Assembly: GCA_030616665.1 (NCBI GenBank)
Contig: JAUWWX010000008.1
Span: 1 to 13,219 of the forward strand
Origin: an archaeon
Lineage (GTDB): Archaea; Iainarchaeota; Iainarchaeia; Iainarchaeales; GCA-2688035
Direction of reading: 5' to 3'
Length of the DNA stretch: 13,219 bases
Shown: one piece after another, positions 7,704-13,157 of the stretch
Numbering within the stretch: the first letter of the stretch is position 1
Layout of the letters: each line of letters opens with the position of its first letter
The notes under the pieces: generated by a model
The model's input: the letters and a program-made list of their open reading frames with translations, nothing else
Databases searched by the model: none
Told to the model about the DNA's origin: nothing
Position numbers and translations under genes: made by a program

Positions 7704-7836
7704 AAAAGGGGAAAGATGCTTTGGTAAAAAGGAAAGGCAAAAAAAGGAAAGAATAAAGGTGCTGGAGGGGGTGCCCGAAATTGGAAAGGAAGCAGGGAGA
7801 AGGCGCAAAAAGAGGGGAAAGAAAGTGGTTTTTGGA
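7704..7836 (+). other. Polypurine intergenic tract
   Basis: The + strand is dominated by A and G for about 125 bases (runs such as AAAAAGGAAAGGC and AAAGAGGGGAAAGAAAG), with few pyrimidines. No convincing ORF, promoter or hairpin is visible. Such strand asymmetry can favour RNA-DNA hybrids or triplex, or may just be an untranslated spacer inside a transcript. Confidence 0.5.
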
Positions 7837-7887
7837 ATGAAAAAAGGGTTGGTTTGCATTTGCTTGGAAGAAGGGGTTTTGGAATGA
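7837..7887 (+). CDS. Micro-ORF 1 of a chain before the multi-TM gene
   Basis: 16 codons, MKKGLVCICLEEGVLE. Its stop overlaps the next ATG as ATGA (7884-7887). The surrounding DNA is an imperfect copy of the next 47 bases (TTTTGGAATGAAAA...CTGGTTTGC.TT). There is no clear ribosome binding site. It may be a real leader peptide or a duplicated, decayed gene start. Confidence 0.25.
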   Translation: MKKGLVCICLEEGVLE

Positions 7888-7946
7888 AAAGAGAGAGGCT
7901 GGTTTGCGTTGCCTTGGGAGAGGCTGGAGGAAGTGGCTTGAAATGA
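7884..7946 (+). CDS. Micro-ORF 2 of the chain, overlapping the multi-TM gene start
   Basis: 20 codons, MKRERLVCVALGEAGGSGLK. It begins in the stop of micro-ORF 1, and its own stop overlaps the ATG of the next gene as ATGA (7943-7946). It starts like the downstream signal peptide (MK..LV), which suggests a triplicated start region. GGAGG at 7926-7930, inside it, may serve the downstream ATG. Confidence 0.25.
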   Translation: MKRERLVCVALGEAGGSGLK

Positions 7947-9643
7947 AGTGGTTGGTTGCACTGGTTTTGCTGCTTTCGCTGCCCTGCGCGTTCTCCTACG
8001 AGGTTGATGACGCGTTTGCCCAGGTCGGTGTGGGAGGAGGCTTGTCCTCTTCGGCTTCTTACTGGCTGGTAAGCGCAATTGAACAGGTTGCCGTTGGCGA
8101 GCTTGCCTCAAGCAGCTACCATGCATGGCTTGGGTGGATTTACAGCGTTGACGCAAACAAGCCTTTTGTTTTTGACATTTATCCCCCAGACGGCGGAGGC
8201 GCCGAGGTGGGCGTGCAAACTGTCAGCTTTTCCCTTGACGATGAATGGATTGGAATTGAGCTCGACAAGACAATCGTTTACCTTGACAAAGAGCAAAGCC
8301 TGGCATTCAGCGCAAGCAGCGACTGCATTGCAAGCGGAATAGGGTATCATTGCACTTACACCGAAACAGACCTGGTTGAGGGAAAGGACTATAATATAAC
8401 GATCAGGACGCTTGACTTTGCCGGAAACGAGGCAACCGGCACCAGTATTTTCAGTTACACGCATGCCACGCCTGCTGGCCCAGGCCCTGGAAGCACAACC
8501 GAAACCCCGATGTCCAGGCCAAGCGGAGGGGGCGCAGCGCCAGAGCACCTGCCGCCGCCCGAGGCTGTCCCCTGCTCAAGTGATGCGGACTGTGAAACAG
8601 GTTACAGGTGCGTTAGCGGAAAGTGCGCAAAGTTTTTTGACGTAAAGATTTTGAGGGCAGATACTCCGATTAAGGCAGGCGAGCAGTTTGACTTTACATA
8701 CCTTTTGGGAAACCCGTTTGGAAAGCCTATTGACGCAGAGGTAGAGTACTGGCTTGAAAAGGACGGCAAAAAGGTTGTGGAGGGAAGGGAGGTTGTTTTT
8801 GTTGGGGCAGGAGAAGAAGCCCAATTTGAGTCAAACCTGTTGCTGTTGGAAGACATGCTTGGAAAGCACAAGTTTACTGTGCAACTCATCCACGAGGGAA
8901 CAAAGGTCTTTGCAACAAAGGACGTTGAGATCAAGACAAGCGTGCCACTAACCCTTGACTTGCATATTTCCAGGCTTCCGGAGGAAATAAGCTTCCAGCC
9001 ATTCACGATTGAGGTACTTCTCGGCACAAACTTTGATGAGAGAATACAGGTCAGGCTGAACAAGGTGATTATGAGGGGGAATGAAATCCTGTGGAAAAGC
9101 GACAAACACGTTTCAGTTGAGGTTTCAAGGAGAATCGTCCAAAGGCTTCCGGTACTGCAGCCAGGCGAATACAGGCTCACAATCACTGCTACAAGCGGCG
9201 AAGCAACAACAAGCATCATCAGAAGCTTTAACGTAAAGACAAGGGTTTTTGCAGGGCCAAGCATAAGCGACATAATCCAGGAAAAGGCGGTGAGGTTTTC
9301 AATTGTTGCCCTGCTTCTCATAATTGCCGCCATCCTCGCATGGCACTACCTAGTAGTTGTAAGGTTTATTTCGCCGCTGCATCCTGCCAGGGTCAGAATA
9401 AAGTTTGTTTACTTCAGCGTTTTTGCCATCGCATTCTTTGTACTGCTTGGCTTCACTGCCTACCTCCTCGCAGACCTCTTGCGGGAGTTCGCCTTGAACG
9501 AGCTGTATGGCTTGATGGAGTCAAGCTACGGCGTTGCCGCACAGCAGCTGGCAGCCGACGCCCTAAATTATGCCCTGTCAACCAGCTATGGCCGGCAGGC
9601 AGCAGCCCTTGCCCAGTCAATTGGGTTGTTCCCCCTTGGCTGA
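7943..9643 (+). CDS. Secreted Ig-like multi-TM surface protein, 3' end frameshifted
   Basis: 566 residues from the ATG at 7943, chosen because it opens directly with a clean signal peptide (MKWLVALVLLLSLPCAFS, then YEVDD); the frame extends 13 codons upstream. Next is a small module, GGGLSSSASYWLVSAIEQ with SSSYHAWLGWIY, a pattern common in surface proteins. An Ig-like domain follows (about 72-180), then a Pro/Gly-rich linker, a Cys motif CSSDADCETGYRCVSGKC (about 210-227), and two further beta domains. Two TM segments lie at about 452-473 and 486-510, with a basic loop between them. The last part (ELYGLMESSYGVAAQQL) ends in SIGLFPLG at a TGA just after a C5 run. The next 150 bases encode a third TM in another frame, so the original protein was probably about 50 residues longer. 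Function unknown; probably exposed at the cell surface. Confidence 0.85.
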   Translation: MKWLVALVLLLSLPCAFSYEVDDAFAQVGVGGGLSSSASYWLVSAIEQVAVGELASSSYHAWLGWIYSVDANKPFVFDIYPPDGGGAEVGVQTVSFSLDDEWIGIELDKTIVYLDKEQSLAFSASSDCIASGIGYHCTYTETDLVEGKDYNITIRTLDFAGNEATGTSIFSYTHATPAGPGPGSTTETPMSRPSGGGAAPEHLPPPEAVPCSSDADCETGYRCVSGKCAKFFDVKILRADTPIKAGEQFDFTYLLGNPFGKPIDAEVEYWLEKDGKKVVEGREVVFVGAGEEAQFESNLLLLEDMLGKHKFTVQLIHEGTKVFATKDVEIKTSVPLTLDLHISRLPEEISFQPFTIEVLLGTNFDERIQVRLNKVIMRGNEILWKSDKHVSVEVSRRIVQRLPVLQPGEYRLTITATSGEATTSIIRSFNVKTRVFAGPSISDIIQEKAVRFSIVALLLIIAAILAWHYLVVVRFISPLHPARVRIKFVYFSVFAIAFFVLLGFTAYLLADLLREFALNELYGLMESSYGVAAQQLAADALNYALSTSYGRQAAALAQSIGLFPLG

Positions 9644-9795
9644 TGGAACAGCCTGCGAAACAGACACGGGTTTGCGTAAAGGGGAGATGCGAGAAATTCA
9701 AAAATGCAGGGCTGCTGTTCACGCTTGGCGCTGTGATTATTGCCATAGTGCTTCTCTCTTCCCTGCTGCTGTACAAAGCAAGGAAGAGGGGTTGA
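9644..9795 (+). pseudogene. Displaced C-terminal tail (Cys motif plus third TM) of the preceding gene
   Basis: After the TGA at 9641, one frame reads LADGTACETDT and another reads VCVKGRCEKFKNAGLLF, followed by a TM segment and the basic end YKARKRG, with a stop at 9793-9795. Dropping one C from the run at 9631-9635 and one G from 9668-9670 joins all three pieces into a continuous protein ending SIGLFPLADGTACETDTVCVKGRC and the TM. The joined Cys motif resembles CETGYRCVSGKC earlier in the same protein, and the new topology fits the positive-inside rule. Either the gene is broken or the assembly has two homopolymer errors. Confidence 0.6.
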
Positions 9796-9816
9796 GAAGG
9801 CAGCGGTCTTTTGAAC

Positions 9817-9829
9817 TCTTTTTTCCTCC
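9817..9829 (+). terminator. T-rich transcription end after the surface gene cluster
   Basis: CTCTTTTTTCCTC, with six T in a row, lies about 25 bases after the last stop of the + strand cluster. Archaeal polymerases often stop at such T tracts without a hairpin. It also overlaps the region antisense to the next minus-strand ORF. Confidence 0.4.
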
Positions 9830-9844
9830 AAAGCCAGGGCTTGT

Positions 9845-9964
9845 TCAAGCATTTTCCCAAGCCTCGTCTTCCCTGTTGTCCCAGAGTTCCTTCATTTTTT
9901 CCTGTTGTATTTTATGCAAGAACTCATCATACTGGTTTTTCATGATAGTGGTAACATCAGACAT
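9845..9964 (-). CDS. 39-residue orphan antitoxin-like protein
   Basis: It begins MSDVTTIMKNQYDEFLHKIQ and ends MKELWDNREDEAWENA. It is highly charged and likely one long helix. The WDNxEDExWE end resembles the toxin-binding C-terminus of small VapB/RelB-like antitoxins, a similarity judged by eye. No DNA-binding part (ribbon-helix-helix or AbrB) is present, and no PIN or RelE toxin lies downstream, where the minus strand only faces the 3' end of the multi-TM gene. AT-rich, TATA-like sequence lies just upstream (plus 9971-9990). It could be a solitary tiny antitoxin or a remnant of a lost toxin-antitoxin pair. The charged, Trp-containing composition argues for real coding sequence. Confidence 0.5.
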   Translation of the reverse strand: MSDVTTIMKNQYDEFLHKIQQEKMKELWDNREDEAWENA

Positions 9965-9970
9965 ATAAAT

Positions 9971-9990
9971 CACATATAATTAGTATAATT
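9971..9990 (-). promoter_or_regulatory. TATA-like promoter region of the 39-residue ORF
   Basis: On the minus strand this reads TAATTATACTAATTATATGT, upstream of the ATG at 9964. The farther TTATAC is about 21 bases from the ATG, which fits a leaderless or near-leaderless archaeal start. Confidence 0.35.
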
Positions 9991-10033
9991 AGTTAATTAT
10001 CTACTGCTTTATTTTTTCGGGGTAAGCAAAATA

Positions 10034-10071
10034 GCCCCTGGGGGAGGGGCATTAGCTATAAGTTAATAGCT
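10034..10071. terminator. Two adjacent hairpins downstream of the pilin gene
   Basis: GCCCCT (10034-10039) pairs with AGGGGC (10045-10050) around a G5 loop. AGCTAT (10054-10059) pairs with ATAGCT (10066-10071) around six bases. They lie 50-90 bases beyond the stop of the minus-strand pilin gene. There is no T tract directly after them, so a terminator role is uncertain; RNA end protection is another option. Confidence 0.3.
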
Positions 10072-10121
10072 CATAGAAGGTTCAAGCATTTGCCAAGCAT
10101 TTAAACAAGCCATAAACAGCA

Positions 10122-11039
10122 TCACGGAAGGTTCTTGTCAACAGTTACCATTGCCCTTGGGGCATACCTAGCGTGCTCTGAACCAGCAATCGTCACACTG
10201 TCTGTTGAAAACATCGCAAACTTGAACCTCTCACCAAACTCATTGTTACCCATTGGCACAGTTGGGCTGGGGGTATTTGCGCCAATTGATGTAGCGATAT
10301 TGACGGAAATATAAGCCAGTGTCTCAACGCCTTCCACATACATAAGAGCACTAAGTGTAAGCAGGGCGCTGCTTGGGTTCTTCTCCATCACATAAATTGT
10401 AAAGGGAACTGCTTTTACTGTAAGGCCGCCTTTTTCCTGCTGGTATTCAAGGACTCTTTCAGGCATGTCGTAGTAGTACTCGACTGCTGCTGTTATTACC
10501 GTTTCCTCTCCTTCAACGCTTGCTTGGTCAAATTCCAGGGCGAAGGTGCATTCACTCATGTTTGGGTTGTCAAGGCAGTCGTATTCTGCGTCGGTGCTGA
10601 AGCTTGAGGCCAATGTTCTTCTGAAGCCGGTTCCTGTTTCAAGGAAGCTTATGTTCATGCTGTTTGAACTCACGCTGTTATTCCCTTTTACTCTAAACAG
10701 TGCTCCTTGTGCAATCTTTACCTCTTCAAATTGGAATTCAGTGCCGTTGTAGACAATGCTCGCCTGCCCAAAGATGCCATCAAAGCCTATGTCGTAGAAC
10801 GGGGTGATGATTATGGCTTGGCCTGTTGCGTTCTGCAGTACCAGTACAAGGTTGTCGCCTTCTGCTCCGATGCCTTTGCATATTAGTGTGAGGAATGTTG
10901 TGCAAGTGTTTGTGTTAATGCCTCCGCCTGCGGCAAAGACTAGCACGCCTATGAGTGTGGCAATCAGGACAAGGGCCCAGCCATATGTGAGAAGATACTC
11001 TAAACTGCTTTGCGCAATTTGCCTTTTTCTTTTGGGCAT
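10122..11039 (-). CDS. Type IV pilin-like protein with class III signal peptide
   Basis: 305 residues from the ATG at 11039; a TTG directly before it is less likely. The N-terminus MPKRKRQIAQSSLEYLLTYG continues WALVLIATLIGVLVFAAGGG, which is a basic head, then the QxSxEY motif, then a hydrophobic helix. By family knowledge an archaeal prepilin peptidase cuts before the Gln of QSSLEY, and the helix then packs into a pilus or stays as an anchor. The rest is a beta-rich, Thr/Ser/Asn-rich head with Cys at about residues 47 and 55, several Asn-X-Ser/Thr sites (NGT, NNS, MNIS) and a YYYD stretch. No other pilus genes (ATPase, platform) are in the window, so it may be a minor pilin or a pilin-like surface protein. 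It is alone on its strand with its own promoter. Confidence 0.88.
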   Translation of the reverse strand: MPKRKRQIAQSSLEYLLTYGWALVLIATLIGVLVFAAGGGINTNTCTTFLTLICKGIGAEGDNLVLVLQNATGQAIIITPFYDIGFDGIFGQASIVYNGTEFQFEEVKIAQGALFRVKGNNSVSSNSMNISFLETGTGFRRTLASSFSTDAEYDCLDNPNMSECTFALEFDQASVEGEETVITAAVEYYYDMPERVLEYQQEKGGLTVKAVPFTIYVMEKNPSSALLTLSALMYVEGVETLAYISVNIATSIGANTPSPTVPMGNNEFGERFKFAMFSTDSVTIAGSEHARYAPRAMVTVDKNLP

Positions 11040-11062
11040 CAATTTACATTTTTGTCTTTACT

Positions 11063-11075
11063 GATTAATAAATCC
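11063..11075 (-). promoter_or_regulatory. Pilin promoter (TATA box)
   Basis: On the minus strand this reads GGATTTATTAATC. Its centre is about 30 bases from the pilin ATG (11039), which predicts a transcript with only a few leader bases. No Shine-Dalgarno lies before this ATG, in agreement. Confidence 0.5.
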
Positions 11076-11147
11076 GCTCTTTGCCTAAAACAGGCCAAAA
11101 AACCCTTTCTCCCGCCAAAAACCCCGTTCCTTCTTTTACCCCTCCCC

Positions 11148-11157
11148 AAAAAAAAAA
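11148..11157 (-). terminator. T10 tract, possible end of the DUF192 transcript
   Basis: Ten A on the + strand, which are ten T in the minus-strand transcript, about 150 bases after the DUF192 stop and followed by further T runs. T tracts of this kind are typical archaeal stop signals. The rest of 11043-11304 is pyrimidine/A-rich and otherwise shows only the small ORF listed at 11215. Confidence 0.4.
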
Positions 11158-11214
11158 TCCAATTCTGCCAAAAAACAAGGAATAAATACTGGCTTGACCT
11201 CTTTTATTGTGAAA

Positions 11215-11316
11215 ATGCTTTCAAAGAAAGCCCTAAAAACGAACGCAACCGCTTTAAGCCCCAGGAGGGTTATTAACCCAAATCAATACGAAGAAAAGGG
11301 CTTTTTACCACTCTAA
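11215..11316 (+). CDS. Possible 33-residue ORF overlapping the 3' end of DUF192
   Basis: It begins MLSKKALKTNATALSPRRVI and ends NPNQYEEKGFLPL. It runs against the minus-strand DUF192 gene and overlaps its last 12 bases. A TATA-like AATAAATACT (11191-11200) stands about 20 bases before the ATG. The composition looks protein-like with a basic start, but the length is too short to exclude chance, and no family is recognised. Confidence 0.22.
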   Translation: MLSKKALKTNATALSPRRVINPNQYEEKGFLPL

Positions 11317-11655
11317 TCTGTCCCTGATTTTAATGCCCTTGGCTTTTCCTGCCGGCAGTTCCACAAAGAACTTGCTTGGCTTTTGGGGGGAATAGCCCAG
11401 GGAAAAGGGCTGCAGGTTTTTTGCGATATCAATTACTTTTTTGCCCTTGTCAAGGTAGACCACGTCAATCGGGAAGAAAACGAACAGCATGTGGATTGTT
11501 GCGTTGGCAATGCTTTCTCTTGGCAGGCAGAAAACCAGGGCGTGGTTGAATTTTGCTGGGTCCTCGAACATCAGGCCCTTGAGTCTCTGCCAGTGTGTTT
11601 CCGCAATTATGATGCGGGACATTATCTTTTTGCCTGTTGTCTTGTTGAAAAGCAC
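11305..11655 (-). CDS. DUF192 (UPF0127) family protein
   Basis: 116 residues from a GTG at 11655. The family pattern is complete: LFNKTTGKKI at the start, the RLKGLMF motif (about 24-30), LVFCLPRE, then IHMLFVFFPIDVVYLD followed by KVIDI, and near the end FFVELPAGKAKG. The GTG start is preferred over the ATG at 11622 because family members begin with this NKT strand. DUF192 proteins are small beta-barrel folds, often exported in bacteria; here there is no signal peptide and the activity is unknown. The gene follows the 64-residue ORF by 25 bases on the same strand, so the two likely share a transcript. The usual fwM residue pattern is partly altered to IHMLF. Confidence 0.85.
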   Translation of the reverse strand: MLFNKTTGKKIMSRIIIAETHWQRLKGLMFEDPAKFNHALVFCLPRESIANATIHMLFVFFPIDVVYLDKGKKVIDIAKNLQPFSLGYSPQKPSKFFVELPAGKAKGIKIRDRLEW

Positions 11656-11680
11656 GGGGAAAACAAGCCCTTTGGGTTAT

Positions 11681-11875
11681 TCAGCTTTCTTTAATCAGCT
11701 TCAGGGACGGCACCTTTATTTCCTCAAGAATCTTCCTTGTCCTGCTAGGCGAAAATGTCTTGCCCTCAAGCCTGATCTTTTGGCCAAGCTGGTCCAGTTC
11801 CCTCATTCTCTCCTTGAGGTCTTTGACTATTTCAATCATTCTTTTCCTCTTTGCTTCGTTGAGCGCTTCTGGCAT
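11681..11875 (-). CDS. Small charged helical protein (64 residues)
   Basis: It starts MPEALNEAKRKRMIEIVKDL and continues KERMRELDQLGQKIRLEGKT, then a short SPSRTRKILEEI helix and a basic end. Heptad-like spacing of I/V/L/M residues over positions 13-35 suggests a short coiled coil or helical hairpin. It is rich in Lys, Arg and Glu, with no Cys and no membrane segment. Family not recognised. It is the first gene of a unit with DUF192, 25 bases upstream of it. A TATA-like box lies only about 18 bases before this ATG, so the true start could be the Met at residue 13. Confidence 0.65.
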   Translation of the reverse strand: MPEALNEAKRKRMIEIVKDLKERMRELDQLGQKIRLEGKTFSPSRTRKILEEIKVPSLKLIKES

Positions 11876-11887
11876 AGCAAAAAACCA

Positions 11888-11897
11888 GATATATTAA
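11888..11897 (-). promoter_or_regulatory. TATA box of the 64-residue ORF / DUF192 unit
   Basis: The minus strand reads GTTAATATAT, close to the archaeal TATA consensus, in the divergent interval with uppS. Its distance to the annotated ATG is short (about 18 bases), which makes a start slightly inside the ORF possible. Confidence 0.4.
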
Positions 11898-11907
11898 CGC
11901 TCTCTGT

Positions 11908-12014
11908 GTTTAAAAAATTTCCTCTAGGGCTTTCCGGGTTTAAAAAAATTCTTTCTGGCTTTCCTGGCTAAAAAAAATTCTTTCTGGCTTTCCTGGTTTA
12001 AAAAATTTCCTAAG
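11908..12014. repeat. Tandem 30-bp repeat (3.5 copies) in the divergent promoter region
   Basis: Units are 11908-11937, 11938-11967, 11968-11996 and a partial unit 11997-12014. The consensus is GTTTAAAAAAATTCTTTCTGG plus CTTTCCTGG. Each unit joins an A/T tract to a pyrimidine-rich GGCTTTCCTGG half. Spacing of A tracts near three helical turns would bend DNA or present repeated protein sites. It sits between the 64-residue ORF unit and uppS. Confidence 0.8.
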
Positions 12015-12108
12015 TCAGGGAAAAAGGGAAATTGTTACATTCATCGAAGCGTTGAAATGGCATAGTAATTTTTTTAAAGCTGTTCAGCGTTTTAGATACT
12101 AGAAAAGG

Positions 12109-12116
12109 CTTTAAAG
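12109..12116 (+). promoter_or_regulatory. uppS TATA-like box
   Basis: CTTTAAAG, centred about 24 bases before the uppS ATG (12137), would place transcription start at or next to the start codon. No Shine-Dalgarno is visible before the ATG, which agrees with a leaderless message. Confidence 0.45.
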
Positions 12117-12136
12117 CAATTTTTTTCTTGGTTGAA

Positions 12137-12844
12137 ATGAAGGCAAAAACCCTTGAATCCATTGCATTCATTCCTGACGGGAACAGGCGCTTTGCAGGAG
12201 AGGCAGGCGTGAGTTTTTTGCAGGCATACAGGCTTGGCACGCAGAAGGCCTGGGATGTAATGCACTGGCTTGAAGACTATGACAGCATCAAATCAGGCAC
12301 TTTTTGGATGCTTTCGCTTGAAAACATGCGGAAGAGAAGGGCCGAGCTTGGGCTGCTTTTCAAGATTTTTGACATGGAATTGAAAAGGGTTAAGAGCAGT
12401 GGCTACTTTGAGGCAAACCAGGTAAGGCTAAGGTTTTTTGGCAGGCTTGAAATGCTTCCAAGAAAATTGCTTGAAAAGGTAAGGGAAGCAGAAGAATTTA
12501 CCCGGGATTTCAAGGCAAGGACGATTAACCTTGCCTTGGGATACAGCGGCAGGGCAGAGATTGTTGATGCTGCCAAAAAGCTTGCTTTGGATGCAAAGCA
12601 CGGCTGGCTTGACTTGAGCAAGGTGGATGAGAAAGTCTTTGCCAAATACCTTTACTCTGACATTGAAGAGCCTGACCTGGTGATAAGGACAAGCGGAACC
12701 AAAAGAATGTCCGGGTTTTTGCCATACCAGAGTGCGTACAGCGAATTGTACTTTTGCCAGCACTACTGGTCACAATTCACAAAGCAGGACCTGGCTGAAG
12801 CAGTCCTGGATTACGAGGCAAGGCAGAGGAATTTCGGCAAATAA
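12137..12844 (+). CDS. uppS: Polyprenyl diphosphate synthase (cis-prenyltransferase, UppS family)
   Basis: 235 residues, the usual family length. It adds isopentenyl units in cis to an allylic diphosphate (in archaea usually geranylgeranyl diphosphate) to make the C50-C60 lipid that carries glycans for surface glycosylation. Motifs: AFIPDGNRRFAG at residues 10-21, with the catalytic Asp14 and diphosphate-binding Arg; GTFWMLSLENMRKR; LALGYSGRAEIVDA; and near the C-terminus DLVIRTSGTKRMSGFLPYQS followed by AYSELYF, then the archaeal-style end RQRNFGK. IRTSGTKR differs from the common IRTGGE.R. The ATG at 12137 is preferred over an in-frame TTG at 12128 because of the promoter spacing. It is followed 21 bases later by a small secreted ORF. 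Chain length cannot be judged from sequence alone. Confidence 0.93.
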   Translation: MKAKTLESIAFIPDGNRRFAGEAGVSFLQAYRLGTQKAWDVMHWLEDYDSIKSGTFWMLSLENMRKRRAELGLLFKIFDMELKRVKSSGYFEANQVRLRFFGRLEMLPRKLLEKVREAEEFTRDFKARTINLALGYSGRAEIVDAAKKLALDAKHGWLDLSKVDEKVFAKYLYSDIEEPDLVIRTSGTKRMSGFLPYQSAYSELYFCQHYWSQFTKQDLAEAVLDYEARQRNFGK

Positions 12845-12865
12845 GCTTTTTTTCGGGCAGAGAAA

Positions 12866-13093
12866 ATGGGCTGGGAAAAAATCCTTGGCATCGGCATTGT
12901 GCTTTACCTTGCAATTGCTTTGCCGCTGCATGCATTGAACGAGCAGTCTGTTCTGGAATGCGAAGAAGCCTGCAGCAAAGAGGGGTTTAACGTCGTGATA
13001 AGAGCAACAGGCACTGTGAACTGAATAGAATGCAGGTGCCTTAACTCCTACGGCAGGGGAGAAAAGCGCGTTTTAATCAGCAAGCAGGCCTGA
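12866..13093 (+). pseudogene. Small secreted Cys-rich protein interrupted by an in-frame TGA
   Basis: From the ATG at 12866 the frame reads MGWEKILGIGIVLYLAIALP, a signal or anchor segment, then LECEEACSKEGFN, and meets TGA at 13022. The same frame continues IECRCLNSYGRGEKRVLISK to TGA at 13091. The Cys pattern (CxxxC before, CxC after) and the closing beta strand look like one small domain of about 75 residues, so the first TGA probably replaces a sense codon, perhaps TGG or CGA. Only 52 residues would be made if it is a true stop. It lies 21 bases after uppS and is probably co-transcribed. Family not recognised. A sequencing error is possible. Confidence 0.55.
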
Positions 13094-13101
13094 AATTTGA
13101 G

Positions 13102-13125
13102 GCTTTTTAATATTTATTTGTTTTA
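13102..13125 (+). terminator. T-rich end of the uppS transcript
   Basis: GCTTTTTAATATTTATTTGTTTTA lies just after the second stop of the small Cys-rich ORF. T-rich tracts without a hairpin are typical of archaeal termination. It runs into the promoter of the tRNA gene. Confidence 0.4.
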
Positions 13126-13130
13126 TAAAT
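13122..13130 (+). promoter_or_regulatory. TATA box of the tRNA-Gln gene
   Basis: TTTATAAAT stands about 32 bases before the mature tRNA start (13158), which puts transcription start a few bases upstream of the 5' end. It is the closest match to an archaeal TATA box in the window. Confidence 0.6.
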
Positions 13131-13157
13131 TAATATAGGGAAACTCAGGAATGCCAA

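Noticed and set aside
7618..7887. 89-residue basic ORF overlapping the 98-residue gene and the polypurine tract
   Set aside because: It starts inside a better-supported gene in another frame, and its Lys/Arg content simply reflects the purine run.
9586..9852. Minus-strand ORF after the 39-residue antitoxin-like gene as its toxin
   Set aside because: It overlaps the antitoxin-like stop as expected for a toxin, but shows no PIN or RelE features and is antisense to the 3' end of the multi-TM gene.
9843..10098. Direct repeat of about 19 bases (GTTCAAGCATTT..CCAAGC) at 9843 and 10080 as attachment sites
   Set aside because: The copies are short and imperfect and there is no integrase or mobile gene between them; it is probably chance or a decayed gene end.
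11267..11279. Palindrome GGGTTATTAACCC as a hairpin or operator
   Set aside because: It has a single central base, so it cannot form an RNA hairpin. It is a lone 13-base palindrome with no second copy in the window.
11908..12014. Tandem repeats as a CRISPR array
   Set aside because: The repeats follow one another directly without unique spacers, and no cas genes are nearby.
12010..12240. Minus-strand ORF over the uppS start
   Set aside because: It overlaps the well-supported uppS start and promoter and has no recognisable protein features.
13022..13024. TGA as selenocysteine
   Set aside because: No selenocysteine-insertion element was recognised by eye, and TGA ends several other genes here; mutation or error is simpler.
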